Below, one piece after another: positions 41,101 through 49,652 of a DNA stretch of 64,000 nucleotides. A model generated the notes under the pieces. It searched no databases. It saw nothing but the letters and a program-made list of their open reading frames with translations, and was not told the DNA's origin. Source of the stretch: Microstegium vimineum (Eukaryota > Streptophyta > Magnoliopsida > Poales > Poaceae); contig CM039120.1 of the NCBI GenBank assembly GCA_022036555.1, positions 12,319,398-12,383,397 on the forward strand, read 5' to 3'. Position numbers and translations under genes: made by a program. Each line of letters starts with the position of its first letter. The stretch's first letter is position 1.

Positions 41101-41378
41101 GGTAAAAATGCAGACATTTGGTTGTTTGGTCTATTGTTTGATCTACATCAAACTTGGTGATGCAGCACAATATACTATATTTTGAGTGATCAGGTAAAAA
41201 TTGCAGACATTTGGTTGCTTGGTCTATTGTTTGATCTACATCAAACTTGGTGATGCAGCACAACATGCTGTATTTTGAGTGATCAGGTAAAAATGTCGAC
41301 ATTTGGTTGCTTGGTCTATTGTTTGATCTACATCAAACTTTGTGATGCAACACAACATGCTATATTTTGAGTGATCAG
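41101..41378. repeat. Three-copy tandem repeat, 92-93-bp unit
   Basis: Units begin GGTAAAAATG/T at 41,101, 41,193 and 41,286. Each contains GACATTTGGTTG, GTCTATTGTTTGATCTACAT and TATTTTGAGTGATCA. Copies differ at only a few positions. Reverse-strand open frames through the array are repetitive and have no family resemblance. Confidence 0.9.
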
Positions 41379-42539
41379 ACATTTGGCAGAATGGTAGAAT
41401 TTTTACTTTTTTAGTTCTAGCTAACTCGGAACATTGGAGGAGAACAAGGTGCTTGTTCAAAAGTGTGAATTGCATGGAGACGGGAACGACTCCCGAACTA
41501 ATATGATAGTTATAGTTATGTAGGTAAAAGAAAATATCATGTATTTGTATTATGCTTATTTTTGGTGCTTGCCTTCTTTCAGTATTTCATTTAATGGTCA
41601 TGTTATTTCAGATGGGTCAATATACTGAGTTACTGGTGTTTTGGCTATATTAGTGATGCGGAGGAGGCAACAAAATCTTTTAGGTTGTCAATCTCTGAAG
41701 TCTATTGATTCTTTACTATTTTTCCTTCAATAATCTCTTATTTCCCCTACAGGTGAGTGCTACCCGGTTCTAGATCTCATGACTTTTGCGTTATGTACTA
41801 TTTTAACTTCTTGTAGTTTTTCTATTTTCTTAATTTAATCACTGACAGAAAAAGATTTAATGATAACTTTTTCACCTGAAAGTTTATTTGTGGGGGACGA
41901 CCACTATGGTCGTTGCCGTCATAGCCGATGCATGAGTGAGGGCGGGTGCCTAGATATAGTTGCATGGGAGAGATGATAATTTATTTTAATAATTTTGTCA
42001 TATATGTTTTTTTTATAAAATGAGATTAAATTCTTAATTTTTTGACAAAAGTACATCTATGTCTTATGCCTTTTGAACTAACATTGCTCTATTTTTTATC
42101 CACATAATTATGCTTTTGACTAAACTTTAATGAAGTACTTCAAATTTGATAGAATTAACTTTGGATTTAATATAACTCGTAGCATTAATACGGACAAATA
42201 TACTAGTATATATAGGTTCTCATTTGGAATGTGGTCACTAAGACATTAACTCTACATGTGGATTACAATTTATTTTTCTAAATGTGCCTCTGAATATTAG
42301 TGTTTTTCTAAATGCTAAATGCTAAATAGTTTTTTTTTGCGACAAACGATAAATAGTTAATCACTTATAGTTTAACCATTATTCAGGCTAAATGATCCAT
42401 TAGACATGCTAAATAGTCAATTAATCAGGATAAACTACCGGTGTAGTGTTTACACGGTGTTCAAACTATTAAACATATATTTTTGGCATGTACGAGTATG
42501 GATGTAAATAGTGCTTAGTGAGTCATTTTAACTAAGGCA
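41379..42539. other. Intergenic, no gene seen
   Basis: AT-rich, with scattered short GACTAAT/TAAATAGT repeats around 42,310-42,420. No gene or clear element border. Confidence 0.4.
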
Positions 42540-42980
42540 CTTTTTGGATCACTCTAGCTCGGCTAGAGCTAGAGGTTAGAGTTATTTTGTAAACTAGCTC
42601 AAACTAACTCTAGCCAAAGAGATCTTTGGATCCAAGACTAGTTTGAGTTACTTTAATAATAAATTATTTTTACAAATCATCCAAATATATCCATGTGAGA
42701 TCTTATTTTAAAGTATTTATTGTAACGATTCAATAATGTAATCAGAATATTATTTCGATGGTTGGTTTGTTAGTTATAATTTTTTTTTAATTGCATATGA
42801 GGTGAGTCTCATGTTCCACCACAACTAGCCTAAACTAACTCAAATAGTCTTTGAGGAGCTAGTTTTTTAGGTGGGTTAGTTGCAACTAGCACAATCTAGT
42901 TCTTATGTTTGAATACTTTTAAACTAGTTGAGTGCAAACTAGTCCAAACTAGCTCTAGCCCTAGGATGCAAACAGGGCCC
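42540..42980. mobile_element. MITE with CTAGAGCTAG-rich arms
   Basis: The left arm (TTTTTGGATCACTCTAGCTC, GCTAGAGCTAGAGGTTAGAG) is inverted relative to the right arm (ACTAGTCCAAACTAGCTCTA, GCCCTAGGATGCAAACAGGG). About 440 bp, AT-rich and non-coding. The right end GGATGCAAACAGGGCCC is typical of grass hAT/PIF-type MITEs. Confidence 0.6.
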
Positions 42981-43185
42981 AAGTGTGCCAACACTTAATT
43001 TTCTGCCTCCGAAATGAGAAATCATTAAATGACATATACTATAAAGATGACAAATTCTAGCAATAAACATGTTTACAAGTCTCCAAATTTTCAATTGCAA
43101 TAAAAATGTTTGTCAGCTAACGAAACTCGTATCATTCCCGGGGCTTGTGGGGGCGGATTAGAACCAGAAGCAAGCCGGGCGAGAG

Positions 43186-44781
43186 ATGCAGAGCGATCGC
43201 CCTCGCCGCCGGGCCTTCAACCTGCCCCGGCACATCCCATACTCCCGCGCACTGCAGCAGCGCCTCTTCCTCGTCGCGCAGCACCTCAGCCGCTCCCCGT
43301 CCCATTCTGCCATCCGCCGCGGCCTCGACCAGCTCCACGCGCAGCTCATCCTCAACGGCTTCATCCACAAGCGCTTCCTCCTCGCCAAGCTCCTCTCCCT
43401 CGCCGCAGCCGCCGCCGACCTCCCCCGCGCAGAGTCACTCTTCCTCCTCTCCGTACCACCCTCCCCGGCGCCCCCCACCCTCGCCAACCTCCTCCTTCGC
43501 GCCGCCGCCGCGTCAGGCGCCACGCCCGGCGCCCTGCTCGCCTTCTTCTCCCGCCTCGTGGGCTGCCACGGGCTGCGGCCCAACGCATTCTCTTTCTCCA
43601 CACTCCTCGCTGCTATTGCCCCTGCGGGCGCCGGGGCGCTCCCTCACGGCCGCGCCCTCCATGCTCGCGCGCTCCTGGTTGGGATGCTCACCCCGAGCGG
43701 CGAGAGTGGGCACGTGATGACCAGCCTCGTCGACGTGTATGCGGCGGCCCGGCAGCTCGGGGACGCCCGTAAGGTGTTCGACGAAATGTCAACCAGGGCA
43801 GCGGCAGCGTGGAACTGCATGCTCGCTGCGTACGTGCGGTGTGGAGAGGTGGCCGCCGCGCTGCGGTTCTTTGGCGAGATGCCTAGGAGGGACGTGGTGG
43901 CGTGGACGACGGTGATCGGTGGGTGCGCAAATGCTGGGAGGGCAGCAGAGGCAGTGGAGCTGTTCTGGAGGATGAGAAAGGTGCGGGTCAAGGATGACGC
44001 AGTGACCATGGTTGCCTTGCTGACGGCCTGTGCGGAGCTGGGTGACCTGGAGCTTGGGCGGTGGGTGCATGCGCGTGTGGACTTGGAAGGGTGGCAGCGG
44101 AGGACAGTGTTGCTGGACAATGCTCTCATCCATATGTATGTGAAATGTGGTGCTGTGGAAGATGCATGCCGCTTGTTTGGGATGATGCCAAGGCGGAGCA
44201 CTGTTTCTTGGACAACTATGATCTCGGGTCTTGCGATGCATGGTCAACCCCAGGAGGCGCTGAACTTGTTCCACAGGATGCAGGATCGTCCTGATGCTGC
44301 CACACTGCTCTCAGTTCTGCGGGCGTGCAGTCATGCAGGGAGGATTGATGATGCAAGGTGGTACTTTGAGAGCATGGAAAGAGTTTACGGGATAAATCCA
44401 GAGATACAGCACTATGGATGCATGGTTGACATGCTCTGTCGCTGGAGACGGTTGCATGAAGCACGCGAGCTTGTTGAAAAAATGCCATTCCAGCCAAACG
44501 AGGGTGCGTGGGGTGCAATCCTGAGTGGATGTAGAAGGGAGGGCAACCTTGAGCTCGCAGCTAAAGTGACTGATAGACTAGTTGAACTGCAGCCAGAACG
44601 AGCGGCTGGGCACCTAGTGCTGCTGTCCAACATGTATGCTAGTGTTGGACAGTGGGAGCAGGCTCGGATGGTGAGGGAAAGAGTGGGTGCACTGGATGCT
44701 GAGAAACCTGCCGGCAGAAGCTGGGTGAATGAGAATGATTCCAGCATGGTGGTAGCACAAGCCCAACTGGTTGAACCGTGA
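43186..44781 (+). CDS. PLS-class pentatricopeptide repeat protein (E-type, no DYW)
   Basis: A single-exon gene of 531 residues starting at the ATG at 43,186. The N-terminus is arginine-rich (targeting-like) and leads into LHAQLILNGFIHKRFLLAK, the usual opening of PLS-type PPR proteins. Alternating repeats follow (DARKVFDEM, AAWNCMLAAYVRCGE, DVVAWTTVIGGCANAG, NALIHMYVKCGAVEDA, STVSWTTMISGLAMHG). The end contains HYGCMVDMLCRWRRLHEA, WGAILSGCRREGNLELA and HLVLLSNMYASVGQWE, the E-domain motifs, and stops soon after GRSWVNE without a DYW deaminase. Such proteins usually act in organellar RNA editing, with the deaminase supplied in trans. The target cannot be inferred. GC content falls from 5' to 3', as in many grass genes. 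It converges with the membrane-protein gene downstream. Confidence 0.93.
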   Translation: MQSDRPRRRAFNLPRHIPYSRALQQRLFLVAQHLSRSPSHSAIRRGLDQLHAQLILNGFIHKRFLLAKLLSLAAAAADLPRAESLFLLSVPPSPAPPTLANLLLRAAAASGATPGALLAFFSRLVGCHGLRPNAFSFSTLLAAIAPAGAGALPHGRALHARALLVGMLTPSGESGHVMTSLVDVYAAARQLGDARKVFDEMSTRAAAAWNCMLAAYVRCGEVAAALRFFGEMPRRDVVAWTTVIGGCANAGRAAEAVELFWRMRKVRVKDDAVTMVALLTACAELGDLELGRWVHARVDLEGWQRRTVLLDNALIHMYVKCGAVEDACRLFGMMPRRSTVSWTTMISGLAMHGQPQEALNLFHRMQDRPDAATLLSVLRACSHAGRIDDARWYFESMERVYGINPEIQHYGCMVDMLCRWRRLHEARELVEKMPFQPNEGAWGAILSGCRREGNLELAAKVTDRLVELQPERAAGHLVLLSNMYASVGQWEQARMVRERVGALDAEKPAGRSWVNENDSSMVVAQAQLVEP

Positions 44782-45373
44782 CTCAAGCAAAAGCTTTCAC
44801 AAGACTGCATACTGTATACCGCCATACTTGAAGTAGAACTGCAATTAGTTATTGTCAGGTGTTAAGTCTTGACATTTTACTCCGAGCACTGGCATAGATG
44901 CAGTCATGCAGATGGATTAGTCTTCAACAAATCTTCACCACCTTCAGATTGCCTGTGATACTAATGCACTCTTGTTCCTTTCCAGGTTATTAACACGTAT
45001 CTGTTGTTTTACATTCTTTTGCAGCACTTACAGGGTAAAATTGGTAGAAACAGTTATATTATATTGTAATAGTTCCAACTACTACTCTTGTTATTGTAGG
45101 TCACCAAATTGTTCAAAAAATGATGAAAAACCTACACAAATCCTAGCAGAAATACATACACAAGCCAACCTGGCAGCCTAGACACCTAGTTCACCTAAAG
45201 GGAAAAATAGTATCTGATATCAATCTGATAAACTTCCAATCTCCTATCCAATATAGACCTATGGTGTTTGCTATTTTAAATGTTGACATGCTGCCTGTAT
45301 GCACTCTAACTTCGTGATAATACTGAATCAACTACTTGTTGATATCAGCAGGAGTGAAGGACCGTTACAACTG
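44782..45373. other. 3' space between convergent genes
   Basis: Holds the 3' ends of the PPR gene (+) and the membrane-protein gene (-). Nothing else recognised. Confidence 0.5.
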
Positions 45374-46962
45374 TCATTCAAGAAGCTTGTTGCAAGTGCC
45401 AATGCCAATCGCAGCAGCAAGATGCCATGCAGCATGGATATATGGAGTCTCCGGGAAGCAATCGTCGGCAATGAACAGCGCACCTCCCAGCAGAGATGAC
45501 ATTTTGTGCAGGTTATGTGCCATCCTGAGCTCTGGCTCAATTGATGCTCTTCTTGCAAAGGAAACCTGGCGTTTATTAGGACAGTTAGTTTTAGGGACAA
45601 ATGTTTCATGGATCTTGAAGCGTTCTCTTTAACCTAGAGAAGATACATTGGATCATTTGGTTTACATGCCTCCATCAATCCAGTGTGGACAGCTGAAACC
45701 ATCAACGGCTGAAACGGCAGGAGCAATGCTGATGCTGCCATTAGTAATCTTGGGTTCTCATTGCTAAGTGCCCTCGATAAACAATGCATGAAATACACAT
45801 AGTTGCCATGACGTGCGAATCCTCACACTCTAACATTGGTGCCTACCCTCATTCCCCAGTGCAAAGGATGTGATGACTTACCAGTGTGGTGGTAGCAATC
45901 ATAGTGTAGTCAGCCCAGCGCAGAAACTTTCGGATTTCTCCTTTGGAAGAATGATACAAGCTCAAAGCTATTCCCACCCCAACCAGGGAATTTGCGTAGA
46001 TAGCGGTGTTCAAGTTGTTCCTGCAGCAGCAGCATTTGTCGGCCTGTTAATTAGTAGGGTGTCTATACTCAGCTGTCAGCAAACAAAGCATGGGTGCATC
46101 TTGTTTCAGGATCGCGATATGTGCCTTGCCTTGGAGTTTGCAGACCAAGAATAATGAAGGGCAGAGAGGTGGCAACATTCGCAATAGTCTCACCAGCATG
46201 CTTGTCACCTGCTCAAAATAAAAAGTTTTACTGGAACTGGAAGGTATATAGATATTGCCATATTGGATTAGCAGATGGCAAGGTTTTCTACTGATGGAAG
46301 TTACCGTACATGTAATGGTGCAGTGGATGGGCTTCAAGCAAGAGGGTATCTGCTGCCATAGTCTTCTGCAGTTACAAGAAGGCATGCATCAGACAGTGGT
46401 TAGTGCCCAAATGGTGAACTTGTGTATGTTGACTAGTGGTTAACTACTGCAAATTTGCTCACCGGATCAGCAATCTTTGTTGTGTTGTACCACTCTTGTG
46501 GCGTTCACAGGTTGATGACTCTACTACAACGGTTGTTCGGAGAGCTTCATGCTCACTCTGTGACGGCTGCGATGGATGGCCACCAAGCTGCACACCGTAG
46601 AGGCCATCCAAGACGGTAGAAGGGGTTCTACCATTCAGGGCTCCCATCTGTCCTAGAGTAATCCTGTTCCTGTCTGAAGCGATGAAAGTGAAACGCTGCA
46701 CTCCCACTTATGCTTTTGAGCCCTGCAGATAAGTTGCAGTTGATTAAATTTCAGGTACAACTAAGCTCGTTCATCTCTCAAACTAATCTTCACTCTTCAG
46801 CTGTGTCCATTTGATAAACAATGGTGGTACATTTGTTCTAGGGTCTAAGTAAACTAACTAATGGGCTATGCTAACTACGAGAGAGAACGTGGGTGGTAGT
46901 AGAAGAAACCCACCTTGCCGTTGCCGCGCGTGGTCTCCGACCACCTCGCCGCCGCCGGTCAT
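45374..46962 (-). CDS. Multi-pass membrane protein with CREST-like motifs (7 exons)
   Basis: No long open frame exists; I assembled it from short exons whose phases agree. On the minus strand: 46962-46914, 46494-46463, 46365-46305, 46208-46130, 46020-45882, about 45783-45670 and 45565-45374 (stop TGA), about 221 residues. The product has about six hydrophobic segments, among them ANVATSLPFIILGL, AIYANSLVGVGIALSLYHSS, LLMAASALLLPFQPLMV and SSLLGGALFIADD. SLYHSS, then WADY, then HAAWHLAAA resembles the Ser-His / Asp / HxxxH pattern of the CREST superfamily (alkaline ceramidases, PAQR, Per1, TMEM8). I infer a membrane-bound, metal-dependent hydrolase-like fold, substrate unknown. Introns 4 and 6 start with GC. 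The acceptor of exon 6 lacks an evident AG. In-frame ATGs at 47,019 and 47,172 could give a longer N-terminus. Confidence 0.8.
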
Positions 46963-48178
46963 TGCTGCCTGGGTGGCCGCGCGCCCGATCGGCCGGCAAG
47001 GAGACCGATAAATAGGCATTCGCGTGAGGGTCGCGTCGCGCCGGGAGACGCCAAGAAATGGGAGCGCAGGATGCCGATTCCGAGGGGATCTTCCCTTGGC
47101 CGCGCACAAGCTTTTCCTCTCGTGCCTCCCGAATATTCTCTCGCCCGCCGGGCCGGTGGGTGCCGGGCTCATGGCAGCAATTGTGCGACAGGCTAGCTTT
47201 GCCGGCCCGTTAAGTGACGGGCTGAAAGGGGACTGACCAGAAGGCCTTGCCGCCTTGCAGTGAATCCTCCTTCTGTGTCAAACAACGGGAAAAGGAGTGA
47301 AATGGAAGAGCGGTCGGCTCGCTGCTGCGCCTGCGCAAGCGCGGAGGGTGCAGCGCTGCAGTCCCTTTCACCTCACCTGGCAACGTTGCTTGCGCCTGCC
47401 TGCAGGCCGGCAAGCCTGGAGGTGTCAGGTCACGCTTGGCCATGCCCGGCAGCGCCTCCCATAGGTAATTGTTGCGCCGGCAGAGTGCCAGGCTCTGCTC
47501 CTCGCAAGAGCCATCTGATCTGACCGACGCCTCCACGCTCGAGCACGCAGCACGCAGCACCAGCTCGCAGGTCGATTGATGTGTCAACTCGCCAACAGAA
47601 AAAGTTGCTTGGGGTGGTGGTACAGTAGTTGGATCTCTCATCACGCGCCGCTCAGTTCCGTCAGTGGTGTGTGTTTCAATTCACATGAGCACTTTTCTCA
47701 GGTCATCAGGGCTTGTTTAGATCTAAAAGAATGTAGAATTTTGATACCGTAGCATTTTTATTTGTGGTAATTATTGTCCAATTAATTAGATTTAAAAGAT
47801 TTGTCTTATAAATTACAGATAAACTATGTAATTAGTTATAATTTTTATCTATATTTAATACTACATATATGCGTTTAAAGATTTGATGTGAGAAAATTTG
47901 GAATTTTAAAATGAACTAACCAAGGCCTCGGGATTGGTTCTGTAGCGAATCACAAAGTAGTAGGATTGAACCAGAGCACAGCGACGGTAGCTTAGCTATA
48001 GATTGCGCAGCTATCAAGTCTGAAGTTACTTTTCTGAACCTTTGGTCAGGGAATACGACGCCGTGGTAGTCTCTTTTTTTTCCTATTAATTTTCTTTGGA
48101 TGAGAGGTAATAAGATCTTGTTTGACACCGCCCTGCGGCTCCGGCTTCCTGCGATGAAACACCATGCAGTACTGTTTA
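46963..48178. other. Upstream region of the membrane-protein gene
   Basis: 46,963-47,640 is GC-rich and probably contains the promoter and 5' leader of the minus-strand gene. ACCGATAAATAGG at about 47,006 reads TATTTATC on that strand. Open frames on both strands look compositional. 47,700-48,178 is AT-rich with no gene. Confidence 0.45.
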
Positions 48179-48314
48179 GGGGGTGTTTGGTTTACCCCTA
48201 AAGTTAGTGCCCCCTAAAGTTTAGGGGCACTTTAGAGAGGTGTTTGGTAGTTTAGGGCCTAAAATCATCTAAGTTTAGCTACTAAATTTTAGGAGCCTGT
48301 AACCAAACACCCCC
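48179..48314. mobile_element. Tourist-like MITE, 136 bp
   Basis: GGGGGTGTTTGGTTTACCCC at the left and GTAACCAAACACCCCC at the right form the terminal inverted repeats, with TTA on both flanks (48,176-48,178 and 48,315-48,317). CCTAAAGTTTAGGGGCAC and CTAAATTTTAGGAGCC inside pair as well. Clean borders suggest a fairly recent insertion. Confidence 0.85.
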
Positions 48315-48516
48315 TTAGGCCCGTAGTAAAGAGCCGGACCGGAGGAGCTACACCAAAAAGCAACGCGAAGGAGACACGGATTGGAGGCTCCGACAACTCC
48401 TCCACCACACTGCTATACTACCCAGAGCCGGAGCTGAGTGGTAAAAATCAATATCATATGTTGAATGGGCAACTCAATCAATTGGTAGTATCTCTAGTGT
48501 CCACTCCTCTTTATAG

Positions 48517-48772
48517 TGGCGGATCCATAACAAGATTAAAGGGAAGTTATCTCTTTATCTTTATCTAATCTCTTTATTTTTCTTCATTTATCCCATTTTC
48601 TTCGGTATCAACCTCTTAGAATAAGATTAAAAGAAGGGTTAATCTCTTCTTTTTCCTCTAATCTCTCTATTTTTCTTTTTTCACTCTTTCCTTTTCCCTC
48701 AACTCCTCTATATTTCTATTATACCCCTGTAGGGGGGCTGGAGCCCCTCTAGCCCCACTTTTAGATCCGCCC
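48517..48772. mobile_element. MITE with TGGCGGATCC ends
   Basis: TGGCGGATCCATAA at the left and TTTTAGATCCGCC at the right are inverted. The AT/CT-rich interior carries two copies of a GATTAAANGNAAG..TTATCTCTT segment. It resembles, but is not the same as, the TGGCGGAGCCA elements at 613 and 53,533. Confidence 0.6.
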
Positions 48773-48950
48773 CTCCCTCTCCCCATACTAGTAGCGAAAG
48801 AGAAAATTTAAAGACTACCATTAAAGCAGTCCAAGCGACGATTGAGATGGATAGCAAATTAATCGAGAGCAAATTTTTCAGTCACTGGTTCGGTCTTGAG
48901 TTTCAGATAACCTAAATTTAGTCGGTTAATTCGGTCTCATACCTCCGTTA

Positions 48951-49067
48951 CCCGAACTTCCGAAGTAACCGACCGACATATGTGAAAGAGGCCCAAATAC
49001 GCAATGCCCGAACTCCCGAAGTAACCGAATAGACCGACATATGTGAAAGAGACCCAAATACGCAATG
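48951..49067. repeat. Two-copy tandem repeat, 56-bp period, next to a TATA box
   Basis: CCCGAACTTCCGAAGTAACC followed by GACATATGTGAAAGAGGCCC at 48,951 recurs at 49,007. The second copy ends about 20 bases before CTATATAATG. Confidence 0.75.
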
Positions 49068-49087
49068 AAGCCCAAATACCATAAAGT

Positions 49088-49097
49088 CACCTATATA
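49088..49097 (+). promoter_or_regulatory. Putative TATA box
   Basis: CCTATATAATG, 66-76 bases before an ATG at 49,164 and about 560 before the NdhL start. It is a good TATA match in plain AT context. Which of the two it serves is unclear. Confidence 0.45.
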
Positions 49098-49163
49098 ATG
49101 AACTCCACTAGCCATCGGTCACCACTCAAATCCTAGCTTTATTCCCCCACCCAAACCTGAGCT

Positions 49164-49391
49164 ATGGCGGCAGCTCCGTGCAATTCTGCAAATCCATGGG
49201 CACCTGCACCTAGGCTCTTCTCTCCGGCCTCCGTAATCTTCTCCGAACTTCCGTCGCCGCCGCAATCTCTCTACCCCGGGGCACGGCCTCCTAGCCGGCG
49301 CCTATCTCGATCTCCGTCCATCCTGGCACCTCCTGCTGGCTGCATCTCGATAAGTTTCCAAGCATGCGAGTGCAACATAACAAGAAGCTAA
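49164..49391 (+). CDS. Small hypothetical ORF (75 aa), possibly transit-peptide-like
   Basis: ATG-initiated and 75 codons, starting MAAAPCNSANPWAPAPRL. It is rich in Ser, Pro, Ala and Arg with few acidic residues, like a plastid transit peptide. A TATA-like box lies just upstream. Its SPASVIFSELPSPPQSLYP stretch vaguely resembles the SPASSFPPPCPQKLP stretch of the NdhL transit peptide 490 bp downstream. It could be a duplicated or alternative first exon, an upstream ORF of the NdhL transcript, or nothing. Confidence 0.3.
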   Translation: MAAAPCNSANPWAPAPRLFSPASVIFSELPSPPQSLYPGARPPSRRLSRSPSILAPPAGCISISFQACECNITRS

Positions 49392-49652
49392 CAGCGATAG
49401 CAGCAGTACTTCTTTAGATACAACGTGTGCATCAACGGACCGCAGACGCATGATAGAGTAAAGTCAACAGCTTCCATCCATTGGTTCCCTATCCAACAGT
49501 CCAGGTAGGCCAAATTCTAGAGTGCCAAATAACCCCAAAACCCTCATCCACAACCATCATCTAGAATTTCCAGATAAGGCCTGCCTGCCAGGGCTGTCGT
49601 TCAAACCGTCCCGAAGGAAGAAAGCCTTGGCCTCCGCGTGGCCACCGCACCT

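Noticed and set aside
47210..47644. 144-codon minus-strand frame upstream of the membrane-protein gene
   Set aside because: Compositional frame in a GC-rich promoter-like region. No family resemblance and a shadow frame on the other strand.
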